A stretch of 64,000 nt of DNA from Glandiceps talaboti (Eukaryota; Hemichordata; Enteropneusta; Spengelidae), in NCBI RefSeq assembly GCF_964340395.1, contig NC_135563.1, positions 22,566,809-22,630,808 on the forward strand, in the 5' to 3' direction. The translations under genes and the position numbers were made by a program. Below are positions 49,801 through 62,900 of the stretch, in pieces (the first letter of the stretch is position 1; each line of letters begins with the position of its first letter). Below the pieces are notes generated by a model. That model was not told where the DNA came from. It made no database searches and saw only the letters and a program-made list of their open reading frames with translations.

Positions 49801-52800
49801 ACTTAACCAGTAGTTACAACCATGTATGTATGGAAATTTCCATTAGATTTGTGTGGCTCAGCTAGCCAGCATACTCATGGCCTACAATGTGCATGAAGTG
49901 CCACTACTGTGGTCATTTGCATAATATATTTGCTGTGATTTGCATAGTCATGATATAATTTGCATAATATTCATGATTTCATTTGCAATCTGTTCTATCT
50001 ATGAGAAATATATCCTACACTTGTAACTGCAGTATAAAGAGAATGTAAAATAGTAACAAGAACAAATGCAATCGATCAAGGTGTACATGTAGGTGTATTC
50101 CCTTATTGTCACTTTCTGTTTAGTGGTATTTTCACCACCCACAATGTGATCGTACTGACAACAACAAATTCACATTATGGACTTGTACAACTGTCCCTAG
50201 ATCCTGAAGTGACACAACACACAGAAAACTACATGTTACATCTGATTATTCAATGGTGAGAACAATGTGAGGTGCCATGGTCACAAGACAGTATCAGTAA
50301 CATCATATGTGAGGTGCCATGGTCACAGGACAGCATTAGTAACATCATAGGTTTTGTGTATTATTGCAAGTTAATTAAACCTTACATACCAACCAGCAGT
50401 TAATTCAGCCATACTGTATTCATTGGCGGGTTGCTTTGAGTTTGGATAGCTTAGTTGAAGCTGAGGTTTATTAGTATCAACACTCTTACCTTGGGAACCC
50501 CAACCAGCAATTAGTAAATCTATATAATTATACAAATATGAAAGCAGAAGCTATGGCAAGTGAAAGTGAAAGAGAGTGGTGATGAACTACTAGGTTCTAT
50601 TTTTACCTTGGGATCCCGCTTTGACTTTGTCAGTTTTATCTTTTGTCTTGGTACGGAAGAGTATCTCCTTGATGGAGCGTGATCTCTTCACTTTCTTGAC
50701 CTTCTTCTCATCGTTATAAAATTGTTTTGCCTCTAAATCTACACACAATGAGCAAAGGCACAATTTTTAGGTCTGGGCGTGCTTTCAATGTATACAAAGT
50801 GTTTGCAAGCCAAATGGAAAGCTAGAAACACTCGGAACATTTCTATGCACTATCAGATAGACAGGCACACCACAAAATATAACATGCATTAACTTTACAT
50901 TGCGGGAATACAGAAGAAACAAACAGTACTTTACTCAAACTAATTGACATTCAATCACTTGTATAGCCAGGGTGTATATGATTGGATGATGACGATGATG
51001 AAACATATACATACACTGATATTTTTTTGATTTAAGAAATATTTGCTATAAACAAAATATCCAGTAACAGCAAACATTAACAAATGTCAGTTTTGACAGG
51101 CAATTCAGAAAACATTTTTTCATCACTGCTTCCTCAAAATATTCCTACTTGTAAAATGTGTTAACTTTCTTCCACAGTGTCAGAGTACTTGAAGATCTTA
51201 CAAATGGCTCCTAATCATTACTGTTCATAAGTTGTAATGATGCAGACTAGTGTATTGTTTTTATTGTAGCATTTTAATTCAGTGAGTGATCAAATTCTAG
51301 AGTACCCAGCATATTATAACCTATTGATGCCAAAATGAAATGTTGTGGTAAAGCTCAAAAGATCTCTCGACATTCAAACAGTGAATAACCATTACTGTTC
51401 ACTGACTACATTACTGTATTGTTTTCATTTTAGCATTTTATTCAGCAGGTGATCACATTATTACAATATAATTACAACAAGTTTATATATACACTTTCAA
51501 TGCCAAAATAAAATTTTGCCTAGAGCTCAACGATTTCAATATTTAACAGTGACTTTATCATTACTGTTCTTAAGTAGACTAGTGTTTTATTTTTTGTTCT
51601 AGCATTTTATTCAGCGAGTGATCAATTTATATCAGGATTACTACAGCACCTGGTATATATACCGGTACAGAATCAGTGCCAAAGTAAAATATTGCCAGAA
51701 GCTGAGACAAAATGAAACCTTGATATACGGGTGGGTGATGAAGTGACAGTGATGGTGTAAATTCTTGATGCAAAGTAGTTTATAGGGTGGTATGCAATAT
51801 TGACTGAGATTCTACTTGTGTGTGACCTATATAGCATACAAGTGAAGCATAATGCAATGAAACTCAGAATGCGTGCTATGAAGTGAGCAGTGGTTGGATG
51901 GAATGAAGCTAGCAAGGAATAAGGTGACAACATAACACACTGCAAACTAAGTAAATATCCAGATTTGATAGGACAAACACATGTAAACAGAGTTAGTATC
52001 ACTGGTTATTGTGTACACTCTCTAAACACACACAACACACCATGCATTGTTGACATGACACAATGGAAATTAACTTCCAGTGATTTGTTGTACACTCTGT
52101 TACTATTTTAGTCAACAAAAACAAAACCACCAAGGTGTACAACACAATACAATACAGTGTAAGACAACACACTGTGCAATGGACTTGATTCAAAACTAAA
52201 AATAAAATTTCACACTTATAAAAACTCCTAGAACACACAGCAAACATCATGTTGTATTTTTTACAGTTCAACCACACACAAAAATGAACAAGTTGATTAT
52301 TATGAATATCAACTCAATATATCTTGAAAGCCTAGGACTTCTCCATTACAATTGATAAAACACAACTAGAGAAGTTTCAATGAATGTTTCATAACTTAGA
52401 CATTTTAAAAATACTCAGTAATTTGCATGGTTTCTAAAAATTGATTTTGAATGTGTTATAGAGCTGTAGTAGTCTTTTGCTGTGTGAGTGAGTGTAGTGT
52501 CATGAGTGTGCACGCGCGTGCGCGTGTGTGTGTGTAAACGAGCAAGTGTGGGTAATTCAGTAAGTCAGCTAGTCAGTCAATCAATAATCAATCAACCAAT
52601 CAGTCAGTATGTCAGCCATTTCAGTCCATCATGCAATCAGTCAGTCAGTCAGTCAGTCAGTCAACCAGGCCAGTCTGTCAGTAAGATAGTCCCCTATCCA
52701 TCACTCAGTAAGCCATTCAGTCAATCAGTCAGTGTGTCACTTTTCCTTGCATCATGTTCCTTACCTTCAGGATTGTACTTGATATTCAGACTTTGAGATC

Positions 52801-55800
52801 TAGATACACTATTTGACTTGTTACCCTTTAACACTGTCAATATACCAGATTTTTTACTTTGAGATTTTTCTGAAAAATTCTCATCTGTTGGTTGAACAGC
52901 ATATGTCTGCATAGAAAGAAAGATAAACAGAATGTTTACATGTAATAAATCTCATGGACTTTAGTTTAATATACAAGTCTTCCCTGAATTCGAAAACATA
53001 AATTCTAGTTTCAAAACACAAATCCAAAAGAAATGTTTCTGTATGGGAATATTGAAGGCATTTCTTAAAATTACTACATAAAGGATGAGGTGCATGGTCA
53101 TTGGCTTATATTGTTTTCTACATAATTTTTCACAATAAAGACAAGATCAATATACTATGTGTTACATGTCTCATGTAGACTCTATATTCAAAGTTGTGGT
53201 TTTGATGAATAGTTTGGGCAAAAAATGCATTTTTAAAATGTTTTTCACCTGAATTTTTTGACTGTGTGAGCCTCAGAAATAAAAGTGTTACATATAAACT
53301 TCTTTGCATTGTTTAAAATAGAGATCTAACTGTTCTAAAAAAATATGCCTCAATTATACTTCCTTGAAAACAAGACGGTGAACACACTGATTTCTGTAAT
53401 GATTTTAAAAGAAGCAAGAGAAAGAATTTATTTCAGAAGTTTTGAGTGATTGATTTTAATACTTTTATCATCAAACACAGCAAAGGTATGCAGGGTCCAT
53501 TTCTCCTAAGAAGTACCATCCTTGACTATTTCAAATTGTGTACTGTATCATACATACCTGTGGTGTTCTAGGAGCAGCTGTAAGTGATGTTTCTACTATC
53601 TCTGGTGAGAGTCTGTCAGTATTATCCTGTCTAGGGGAATATCTGTCCATCATGTCTTTAGGTATGGCATCCATAGGTCCATTGTGTGTCTGCCATGATT
53701 GATTGGTCATAGGTGCTGGTGGTGCAGTATGTGGTCCTGTTAAAACAAACTTGTTTATTTTTACATGTTTTTATGACCGAGTGTAATGCTACAAATATCT
53801 TTGAAACTTTCATGAGTACAATATTCAGTTTGTGTATTCATGTTGGTTCCCACTTACTGAGCTGCAGGTAATGCTCTTTTTAGGACAATTCTGTAAACAA
53901 ATGAATGTATGAATATGCTAATGACCACTACCTGGTAGTTCGTCACATGATAATATACAGCTCATTTCATGTAAGTGTTCACTGGCTCTGTTTGATACAA
54001 CCACAGAGAAACTGCATATGCTACACTTTAAGATGCCAAGATTGAATGAATAGTTTCCAGCAACACTTTGTCTAAATGAAATGATCTTAGCGTCACCATG
54101 CAGACATCAAATGCAGACATCAAAACATTGGCACTGGCATGTCTGCGTCTGGTCACAGTATGTTCAAATAATATTTCTTTTTAGACAAAATGTAGCAAGA
54201 AACTGTGATCTTGCAATCTTAAAGTGTAGCATGTGCAGTTTCTTATTGGTTTCAGTACGGTTGTGTCAAAAAAAGGCAGTAAACACTAACAATAGTAACA
54301 TGAAATGGGTGGTAGTTTTTGAATATCAAAGTATAAACAAAATTATAACATTTCATCTTCAGAATTTTGTACTTTTTGTAACCTACATATACCAGTCAAA
54401 GGATTACTCTTACTCTATTGTATCTTATGGTACAAAAGTTACCACTGAACTTACGTGCAACTCGTATTCTCCTAGGATCTCCATCCATCCAGCTGTATTC
54501 AGCAAACATTTCTTTATATGCAGGATATTTATTGACATCTCTGATGGTCATAATCAGATGTTTCTGTCTCTTCAAGAAATCTACAGCTTGGGCATGACTA
54601 ATATTTTCAAATGTCATTCCATTGACATCCAGTATCAAGTCTCCTACCTTAATACCACTAGCCTCTGCAGGGCCACCATGGTCAACTCTGAAGGATACAA
54701 TCAAAGTATTCAATTCAACTTTTGTTCCAAACATAAACTTGAAAATTTTATCTGAAATTATTGACTGCACACTTCAGTGATCTTCAGTCTTTGTCAACAG
54801 ATTGATCCACTATTCAGTACATGTGACTTTACGGACATGTGAGCCGACTAAGGGGTTATTCTAAGGTGCCTGGAAGTCTGTTTTAATAGCTCTAGATCTG
54901 ATCTCTGTTAATACTGATGATTTAAGTGCCCAGATGTAAATTTTAGGTACAAATTTTAAAGTCTGTGTTAGGAACAAAGTTTAAATTGATACAATGGTTT
55001 ACTAATACAAATAAATTTTCATTTGAGGATGGAATCAAATATACTATGTTCTATTTTGGGTGGAGTTATCTTTCATCTGACCCAGTTCTCATTTTTCCTT
55101 AACTAAACATTTGCATTTCTTTTCTAGATTCTAGAATGAGAGAAAACCGACAGATTCTACTATACAATATCACCCCCCCCCCCCCCCATATCATCACCTT
55201 ACCTTGATATATAAATTCCTAGTCCGTACTCACTACCACCTCTGATGTTAAGACCTAACATTTGGTTTTCTTCAGCATGCAGTGTGACTCTCCTTTCATT
55301 AGTGCCACTCAGTATATGCATCTCACTTCTATGGGTGTCTGGTGGATCATTCTCATTCACTTTGCGGTCTTTGACTATAGTTCTCCTCAATGTGTCATAC
55401 CTGGTAAAGAATACAATACATGGACACATGACATGAAGAGTGTAATGTGTCATCTATACAAAGTGGCACTCATGTATACCTATTTCTTGTGGTGAATCAA
55501 AATTTACTGTTTTCCAATATCTTAATACTATTGTGGTGACTCATAAGAAACATATTTCTATCATTTTGACATCCTTGACCCATTCTATGTACTGTTCATA
55601 ATATAAATATTAGACATTGACACAAGATATGCCAATTCTTATTATCCCCCCCCCTCCCCCCGATCAATATTACTGGAAGGCAAATTTTGCTTTCAACTTA
55701 AAAAATGCCTTGCAATAATTGTTAGTATAAGTTTTACTAGTATTACTATAACACTGAATATTGATTTAAATGCTAAGTGAAGCTACTGGCTACTTACTGG

Positions 55801-56753
55801 ATACAGTTATCATAAAAGTTATAAACTAATCAATATATCAATTCAATTTTTTCATAGGATTGCAGTGTGTATTTAAATTCAGCAATGACTGCAAATTACC
55901 AATTTTAAACACACTACAACCATATGTGGTTATTTTAATCATGTCCATAGACCCTCAAAATTAGCATTTACAAATACTGGATCATTTGGCATTGTCACAA
56001 AAATAAACTCCAAGTGAGTATTTAGAATAACATAGGTTCATTTAATATGCAAATTTGGTCCTTGCTAAATATTGCTCAGCTATGTACGAACTTTAATTTA
56101 CTCAAACAAAGTATTAAATAATTGTGTGCGAATAAGGCCAGGCAATAAGTGTTTTATAACACATCACATTCCAAGGCATGTATTCTTTCTAGAGTCAAAA
56201 CCAGCTACTTCTATAGTACCATGATATGACATTTTATAGTCATCTTAGCCCCCCCCCCCCCCCCCCCCAAAGAAATTGTTTCTGGTCGCGTGTCACTTAA
56301 ATACATGTACCTCATGTCATTTGGGGGGGGGGGGGGGGGGGGGGGCTTAGTCAAACCAAATTTTTAGATATTGTGCAAACCTGTTTTTCCCAACTTGTAG
56401 CTTTTTGTGTGCAAACAAATACTCCCCCCCCCCCCCCACCCCAATAGAAAAAGGATTAAAATAGCAACCTACAGATTCTTACCATGATGTCTTTTCTCTT
56501 GCCAGTTTAAATCCTGGAATTTTACCAGTACGTTTAATGATCATTCTGAGACGACTACTTCCCTGTAATACCATGACAGCACTACTTGTAGAAATATTGT
56601 CAAAGCCTACACTATTGACTTCTTGGATTTGATCACCAACTTCTAAGCCATTACGATCTATAACACAAATAGGTTATCAATTAATATACAGCTTAAAATT
56701 TCACATTTTTACTGAAATCATACTGGTAATGGTGTATCAACCAACCAACCAAC

Positions 56754-56819
<66 letters not shown>

Positions 56820-56933
56820 AGACAGACAGACAAAGAGATATAGAAAGAGACAGTAAGAGAAATAGACAAAGTGAGTCACAAATAGCAAGATAGAGAGAGA
56901 GACGTCAGAGATGATGAGGAATTGAGAGATAGT

Positions 56934-56973
<40 letters not shown>

Positions 56974-59900
56974 TACAGACAAACAAACAAACAAACAAAC
57001 AGACAGACTCAGTGAGTGAGTGAGTGTATCTTTATTAGTATATTACAGTATGTGGTGTTATATTGCATGCATGTATGTGTATAGGTGAGGGTTACATCTT
57101 ACCTGCTACTGAACCTTCCTCTATTTGACTGACAAATATTCCCAGGCCATGTTCTGATCCACCACGGATACTAAACCCTAGGCTATCGTCATCTTTGTTT
57201 ATTGTAACCACGTGTAATGTACCTTCTTCTGTATACCCATTATTGTTGACACCTACAGAAAAAATTAGATTTTTGATATAAGAACCTAAATTCAGATTGA
57301 TATCATTATATCCTCATGTACTTTTAATAAACCCATAACAAACTTGAATGTGTTATTCCACCAGGTAGAAGCCTTCAAACAGAAAATACATCATCGATAT
57401 TCACTTTTTGACTATGATGACAATAAATAACTTTTCAAAAGGTTTGGGAACCCTTGTAAGTTATATGTAACCGAGGGAAATCTAGTAAAACTTGCACAGA
57501 TTTCTATACCAATTATTTTTCTTTGTTCAGCCAAAACAAAAATGTATGACAACACCAGTCTCAGTGTTTCCCCTGAACACGGTAATGAGGTCACTAAGCA
57601 TCTTGTAATTTCTAAGTGTTCTCTTAATAAAATGACACTTGTATTACAAACCACATTTAAGGTACAAAACTGTCAGAAGGGCCCATTTTAGCTCATTTTA
57701 GTGTCCTGATAAATGTCAAATATTTCACGGTGAGGAGGTGACACTTTCTCTCCCTGACCATAAATAGATGACTGTTGAAATAGTTACCACAGTCTTAAAA
57801 CTCAGGAGAACAATGTGACTGGATCAAAATCTTCCCACTACATGTTCACAACTTTTAGTGACAAGGCACTTTATGCCAGTCATTTTTTTCTTCAGCTGAA
57901 CAAAGAAAATTACCGTGGCACCAACAGATGAATGTACAAATATCCTGTTTTCCTCTAGAACTTAGAAGTCATCTGTTTGTCTTATATATTGTTATTACAC
58001 CACCATGGTAAAGTATGTGATGATTATTTCAGGATTTGTGAGTACATGTATTCATGCATGTAAACTTTCTTGGATAATTTGTTAGTCTGTTTTCAGATAA
58101 AGACACTTCTGTATTATAAAGATGATACGGTGATAATATAAGATTTTGTATAATAGTAAAATATATCCCATCAATATACTACATCTAAACCATCTTACCA
58201 CAACCAATGTTTCATTTAAACATTCATATTGACAGTAATAGATGATAAATCACAATACAATTTCTACTAGTACCTATTAAATATTAGATGACCATAAACT
58301 GTCAGTGATGTCTAATAGATTGCATGCAACCACATAATGATGAGGAAAGTGAAAATGTCAATGGAGTAATACAGTTTACAAGCACAGTACTGGAAAGACG
58401 TTATACCCAAATTAGTCTGACTACTTTACACCATGACCAATTTCATCTTTTACTTACTCTCCTCACTTAGGTTCTTTTCATTTTTAAATCTGATTTTCTT
58501 TTTTGTTTTAGCTTTCTCTTTAGAAGCAGCTTGAAGGGGGAAAAGAATTTAAATAAAATTACACACAAAAATTAGTATCACTGTTACAAAGCAAGTCTGT
58601 TTTCATTTTTACCACACCAAACAAGTGGATTGCACATGAGAACCTGCATATCAAATTTACAAAGAGCTGCTTCTGTTAAACCATGGCATTCAAAATATTG
58701 GTACAATTGACAGTACTTTCTTGCTCCACTACATGTATAAAGGTGTTAAATTTATGTACATGTATATGCTTAGCTGTACATATGATGTACATGTGTTGGG
58801 GAAATTTAACGACAGCATTCCATGTAACAGCTGTTGTATGTTTTATTTTTATACTGCACAATAATCATATCACATCAAAATATTATTGATAACCTATATG
58901 TAAATTATTCACAAAAATTCAATTAAAATATTTTTCAATAAGTGAATGCTTCAAATACAGAAAAAGAGAGTGAGAGATACGTGTACAACAAATCGACAAA
59001 AAGGATTTCACTTCGCACACTGGTTCTACTAATACATCAAACTACATTGTGTATTTGTACATATATATTGTACATTCATCCAGTAAGCAGTAGTTATACA
59101 GATTATATTCAGCAGCAGCAGTTTTGAGAATTCATTACACTTGACTGAATTCAATAACAACACAAAGAATGTGACTGTGTACATCGATTTTGCAAACGCC
59201 CTGTTGTTTGCATCAATGTAAATGTACATACATGTACTAAGAAATTGAACAAAATTTGTCTGCAAGAACTGCATGTTATAAAACATGTACATGTATACAT
59301 AAATTGTTTCTGCAAACTCCCTGTCTGCGTCAAAGTACACACTATGAAACTATACAAAATTTGTCTGCAAGAACTGCATGCTATAAAACATGTACATGTA
59401 TATCATTCATTGTTATTTATAGTACAGTGAGTACACTTGTAAGGACTACATGTATGATATTATACAAATGTATGTAATAGCCAAGCAGGCAGGACTGGAT
59501 AAATATTGTGGGTATGAAATCTGTAATTCCATTTTGTCATACATGTACATAAATAAATATCCTTAGTGATGAAGTTTTACTGATTCAGAACTTAAAATTT
59601 TATGTACATAATACCAAGACAGTGCTAGATAAATATTACAAACAAATGTACTAAATCTATTCAATTTCATTATTGCATCTCTTTATTCTTCATCATAAGT
59701 TCTATAGATTCAGAACTCCTCAAGTACAGTATAATGGTAAATTCTTTTGATAACTATATACTGTACAATGTACAAGAACACAAATGTAGTAATGAACTCT
59801 GAAGTCAACTTTACACATTCAAGTTCATATAGGTTGCACTCCTAGACCACTTTAATTCACCTCATTCAATGTCATAGACATGATAAAGTTCAGCTGATTC

Positions 59901-62900
59901 AGAACTTTACAAGTACAGCAGTATAGTGGTAAGTCATTTTGATAACTACTATACATGTAGCAATGAACTCTGAAGTCAACTTTACACATTCAAGGTCATA
60001 TAGGTTGCACTCCTAAACCCATGACTTAAATTCACCTCATTCCACGTCATAGACATGATAAAGTTCCACTGATTCTGAACTCTACAAGTAGTATTATGGT
60101 AATTCTTGTCCTTTTGATAACTGTTTGAACTTTAAAAGTCAAATTTATGCATTCAAGTGCATATACATTGTACATGTAATAGCATTGCACTCCAAAAACA
60201 CTTAATTTATAAATCTCCTCATTCAATGTCAAAAACATTGGTTTCCACACTGTTTTATATCTGTTCTGATATATACAATGACACAAAGAAAATAGGTACA
60301 ACAGAAATGACATTAGAGTCAGACAAGTTGAATGCTTTGACCTCAACCATTAACTTCACATCATGTCATTGAAATATCTTGACTGTAAAAACATGGACAC
60401 CACAGTCACACCAATCTCTCCTTTTGAAATTTGTTGTACATGTAATTCAATGTCCATAGTTTGCTGTGAAAGCATACTATAGTACATAGTATATTTGGAT
60501 TCCATCCATAGAGATAATACACCTAAGAGCACTTTACGTTACAGAAAGAATGTTTTTATGCCATACAGACACTGCCTGCCTGAATACGTGACCTGGTTTT
60601 GTACACTGTGATCATGGATATCATAACAATAGCTGTAGTGGTTGGTTATTCATACCGCTCATACCCAGACAATCACACAATAGCGTTATAACATATCCAA
60701 ATCCGCCATGTAAAAGTACACACATAGAATGACACCAGCTGAGTGACACAAATACAATGTATAAGAACTAAGGTACTGGTATGCTGATAGATCCATCAAA
60801 ATCCATGGCTGCAAGTGACAAATAAGTCATAGATGGGTATTTTAATTAGTAATACATTTAGTTTGGTATTAAATCTGGAAATAATTCAGAAACCATTTCG
60901 AGCATCAGTTCTTTTGTTTAACAGATGTTTGTTTGTGTGTGTGTGTGTGTGTGTGTTTTGTCTTTGGCTGTGACTACATAAATCTCTGATCACAACATTG
61001 GATACTAAAAGATGACCAAAATGAAATATTAATCTCCAGCGATCTATCTAACTTAAACTGGGATGAGTTATGAGATTTTCACCTTTTGTAAAATGTGGCA
61101 CAGCACCTTTAATTGAAAATTCTGACAAGTAGAATATGTATTAGATTAATGCACATTTGAATTTCAAATAAAAATCCTTCAAATGTGGCAGCCCTGCAGG
61201 CATATACACATGTACATGTACACATTATGAATATATAGAAAACACACTGGACCTGGTGAACAGAATGGTTCATTACTATGTGCATATGTATGTTCCTACA
61301 ATGGTATTACAAGGGTCAAAATAGAACTGCAAGACTGACTTATTGTCATATTCGCCCTATAGTAATACATGTGTGTATCATGTGAAGCAGAACCCACAGT
61401 GTCATCAACCACAAAATCATAGGATTTATTTGTATGACTTGCCTAGGTGGTATAATTCTATTCCAGGTAACAAGAATTCATCATTGAAATTTTTGTGACT
61501 TGCCTAGGTGGTATAATTCTATTCCAGGTAACAAGAATTCATCATTGAAACAAAATTACACAGCTGTTTGCTGTTCAAAGTAACACGGCTTACTTCTATT
61601 TGGTATATCAATCAATCAATCAATTGATTTCTTAGTAGGCAAAGTATATATCATGTTTTCAATGATTTGAATGTGAGATTACGTCAGTGTCAATTTTAGG
61701 TTTCAGTGTCTGTTTTTGCATCAAATATGTTCTGACTGTACATGTACATGTACGTGTACAGAAATTTTCACCTGGGAAATTAAATCTACAAATGTATGCA
61801 TACAATATGTTGTTTTTCAATACACTCATTCGTCGTAATTCAACTTTCTAATGTTGTCATGGAAACAATAATGCATAATACATTTTGCAGAATTGGTTCT
61901 ATTTAGCCTGCCGACTGTCACACTATAAAAATACACTATGTTTGGATAACTCTACAATGGTTGGCTAGACTAGAAACATTGTAAAATAATACAATTTACT
62001 ATGTCTCACCTGAACAATAAAAATATGATTGTTCATCACTTAAATTTGAAGTTGATAATAAATGGTAAATGCTAATGCTATCATATTACTTAAATATAAT
62101 ACTGTAGAGAACAATGTCAATAATGTACCATTTATGTTGTAAAGCCACTACTAGTCTAGGGGGCTATCCGTTGGGTTTGAATCTGAATAACTAAATATGC
62201 AAAATGGTCAAAATAGAACTATAAGGTAGCATGTGAAACAGAAGTCATGGTGTCAATCAAAAGATCATATGATTGTTATCGTTATGATCATGGGTCAAGG
62301 GAATACAATTTTATTTCAGGTAACAAGAACTAAGGAGTAAAGAGATATTCAGATTTCTGAAGGAGATGTTTATTTTCAAACCCAATGGATAGACTAAATA
62401 TAACGCCACATAATTAACATTTCTTTGGTTATCATTTTGTATATAAATGCTAAGCACTAAACCCAATAATGAAGGAAATCTTCAATCACGAACCAGTTCA
62501 ACACCAAGAAATTACCAGAATTTTCTAGTATGGAAAATATTTAGGCTTACAGGTAGCTGACAAAAATGTTGTTTTTTTAAAAATAGGCACAGACAGATTC
62601 AACGCAGACAAAAAGCAAACTATGGAATAGTCTAAGTGTATGTATAATTTCACGATAATATTCAGTATATGTTAGATGTTTATTTCAGGACTCCGTCAGA
62701 TAATAACTCATCAATTGTGACTTAATGCTGGTACATGCTATATGTCAAGTTATCATTAAAATTAACACACACAGATATATTATAATATAATCATTCCTTT
62801 CTCGTGTTGTATTCATTTCATTCCACATGGTTCCTTTGAATGTTATCATCGATTGTGGTACCACAATATTTGCACTACAATAACACTGTATTCTAATTTC

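Noticed and set aside
54081-54755. 224-codon plus-strand open frame
   Set aside because: It lies opposite PDZD7 exon f, whose PDZ2 sequence is unmistakable; the plus frame has no family resemblance.
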